A stretch of DNA of 31,013 nucleotides from Anaerolineales bacterium UBA2029. Its GTDB lineage: Bacteria; Chloroflexota; Anaerolineae; Aggregatilineales; Aggregatilineaceae. A model generated the notes under the pieces. The model saw nothing but the letters and a program-made list of their open reading frames with translations. It did no database searches and was not told the origin of the DNA. Each line of letters opens with the position of its first letter. Within the stretch, counting starts at the first letter, position 1. Below are positions 30,798-31,013 of this stretch, piece after piece. The translations under genes and the position numbers were made by a program. The DNA lies in assembly GCA_002332795.1 (NCBI GenBank), contig DDBP01000039.1, positions 1-31,013 of the forward strand, written 5' to 3'.

Positions 30798-31013
30798 ATG
30801 CACCATGTGCGGCGACTTGCCATTGTTCTGGCCTTATTGGCTGCGCTTATGATCATGCCAGCGGCGGTTCTGGCGCAGGGGGGGCAGACAACGCATACTG
30901 TGCAGGCAGGCGAGAACCTGTCCCGCATTGCGCTCAAATATGGGACGACCGTGCAGGCCATCGTCCAGGCGAACAATATCACCAACCCCAATCTGATCGT
31001 GGTGGGGCAGGTG
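30798..31013 (+). CDS. Secreted LysM domain protein, cut by window end
   Basis: The first 72 residues of a protein that continues past the window. A Sec signal peptide (residues 1-26; VLA-Q cleavage site) is followed by a LysM domain from about residue 32 (THTVQAGENLSRIALKYGT, then ANNITNPNLIVVGQ). AAGGAGG lies 7 nt before the ATG. The gene is a third LysM protein in the window but has no lipobox. No convincing promoter is seen in 30685-30797, although TAAGAT at about 30756 could be a -10. Wall binding is the likely role of this part. Confidence 0.9.
   Translation, partial: MHHVRRLAIVLALLAALMIMPAAVLAQGGQTTHTVQAGENLSRIALKYGTTVQAIVQANNITNPNLIVVGQV

Overview
The window looks like a chromosomal stretch of a GC-rich member of the Chloroflexota, most likely an Anaerolineae-type lineage. 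This is an inference. It rests on lipoproteins with LysM domains joined by long Thr/Pro linkers, on the DUF1015, creatininase, M32 peptidase and GT39 gene types, and on sigma70-like promoters with 17-bp spacers. There is no rRNA, tRNA, transposase, integrase, phage gene or CRISPR array. Genes are tightly packed and start/stop overlaps are frequent.

Left block (130-14353), all on the minus strand. From its promoter end downward it reads: OsmC-HD hydrolase (ATGA overlap); DUF1015-ACT-polysaccharide deacetylase-small hypothetical protein; recA with its own near-consensus promoter and an SOS-like operator, then a DUF1848 gene with a C-terminal cysteine cluster; a DsbA-like membrane-anchored oxidoreductase; YjbQ and a histidine phosphatase; a four-gene run of atypical SDR, creatininase-family hydrolase, ketopantoate-reductase-like enzyme and M32 carboxypeptidase; and a classical SDR. 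Three gaps in this block hold non-coding repeats: a CCCTC/GAGGG palindromic family at 1-60 and 5223-5339, a 14-bp tandem array with inverted copies at 917-1088, and an ACCGC(A/G)GAG-type inverted repeat at 13155-13248.

Middle (14354-22601). A divergent region drives OsmC leftward and an ECF sigma factor rightward. The sigma factor is followed by a soluble zinc-type anti-sigma factor, a glutaredoxin and a DUF1858 redox-disulfide protein, ending at a strong hairpin. Together these look like a thiol or redox stress module. Next come a rhodanese lipoprotein with a sugar nucleotidyltransferase (minus), then a plus-strand signalling operon: a response regulator fused to a CpaE/MinD-like ATPase, a sirtuin, and a soluble GAF-histidine kinase whose start overlaps the sirtuin. 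A zinc MDR dehydrogenase converges on the kinase gene with 2 bp between stop codons. A small orphan lipoprotein has its own promoter and terminator.

Right part (22602-31013). Two paralogous LysM surface proteins form a minus-strand pair, one a lipoprotein and one a zinc-ribbon/TM protein. A membrane NERD-like protein with a degenerate GIY-YIG (Mug113-like) tail precedes a GT39 glycosyltransferase. A minus-strand pair encodes an SPFH/band-7 protein and a helical partner. A Nudix hydrolase follows, and a secreted LysM protein is cut by the window end.

The best candidates for something under-described are the response regulator-CpaE/sirtuin/histidine kinase operon, the sigma/anti-sigma/glutaredoxin/DUF1858/OsmC locus, and the NERD/GIY-YIG membrane fusion. 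None is proven to be a new system by sequence reading alone.
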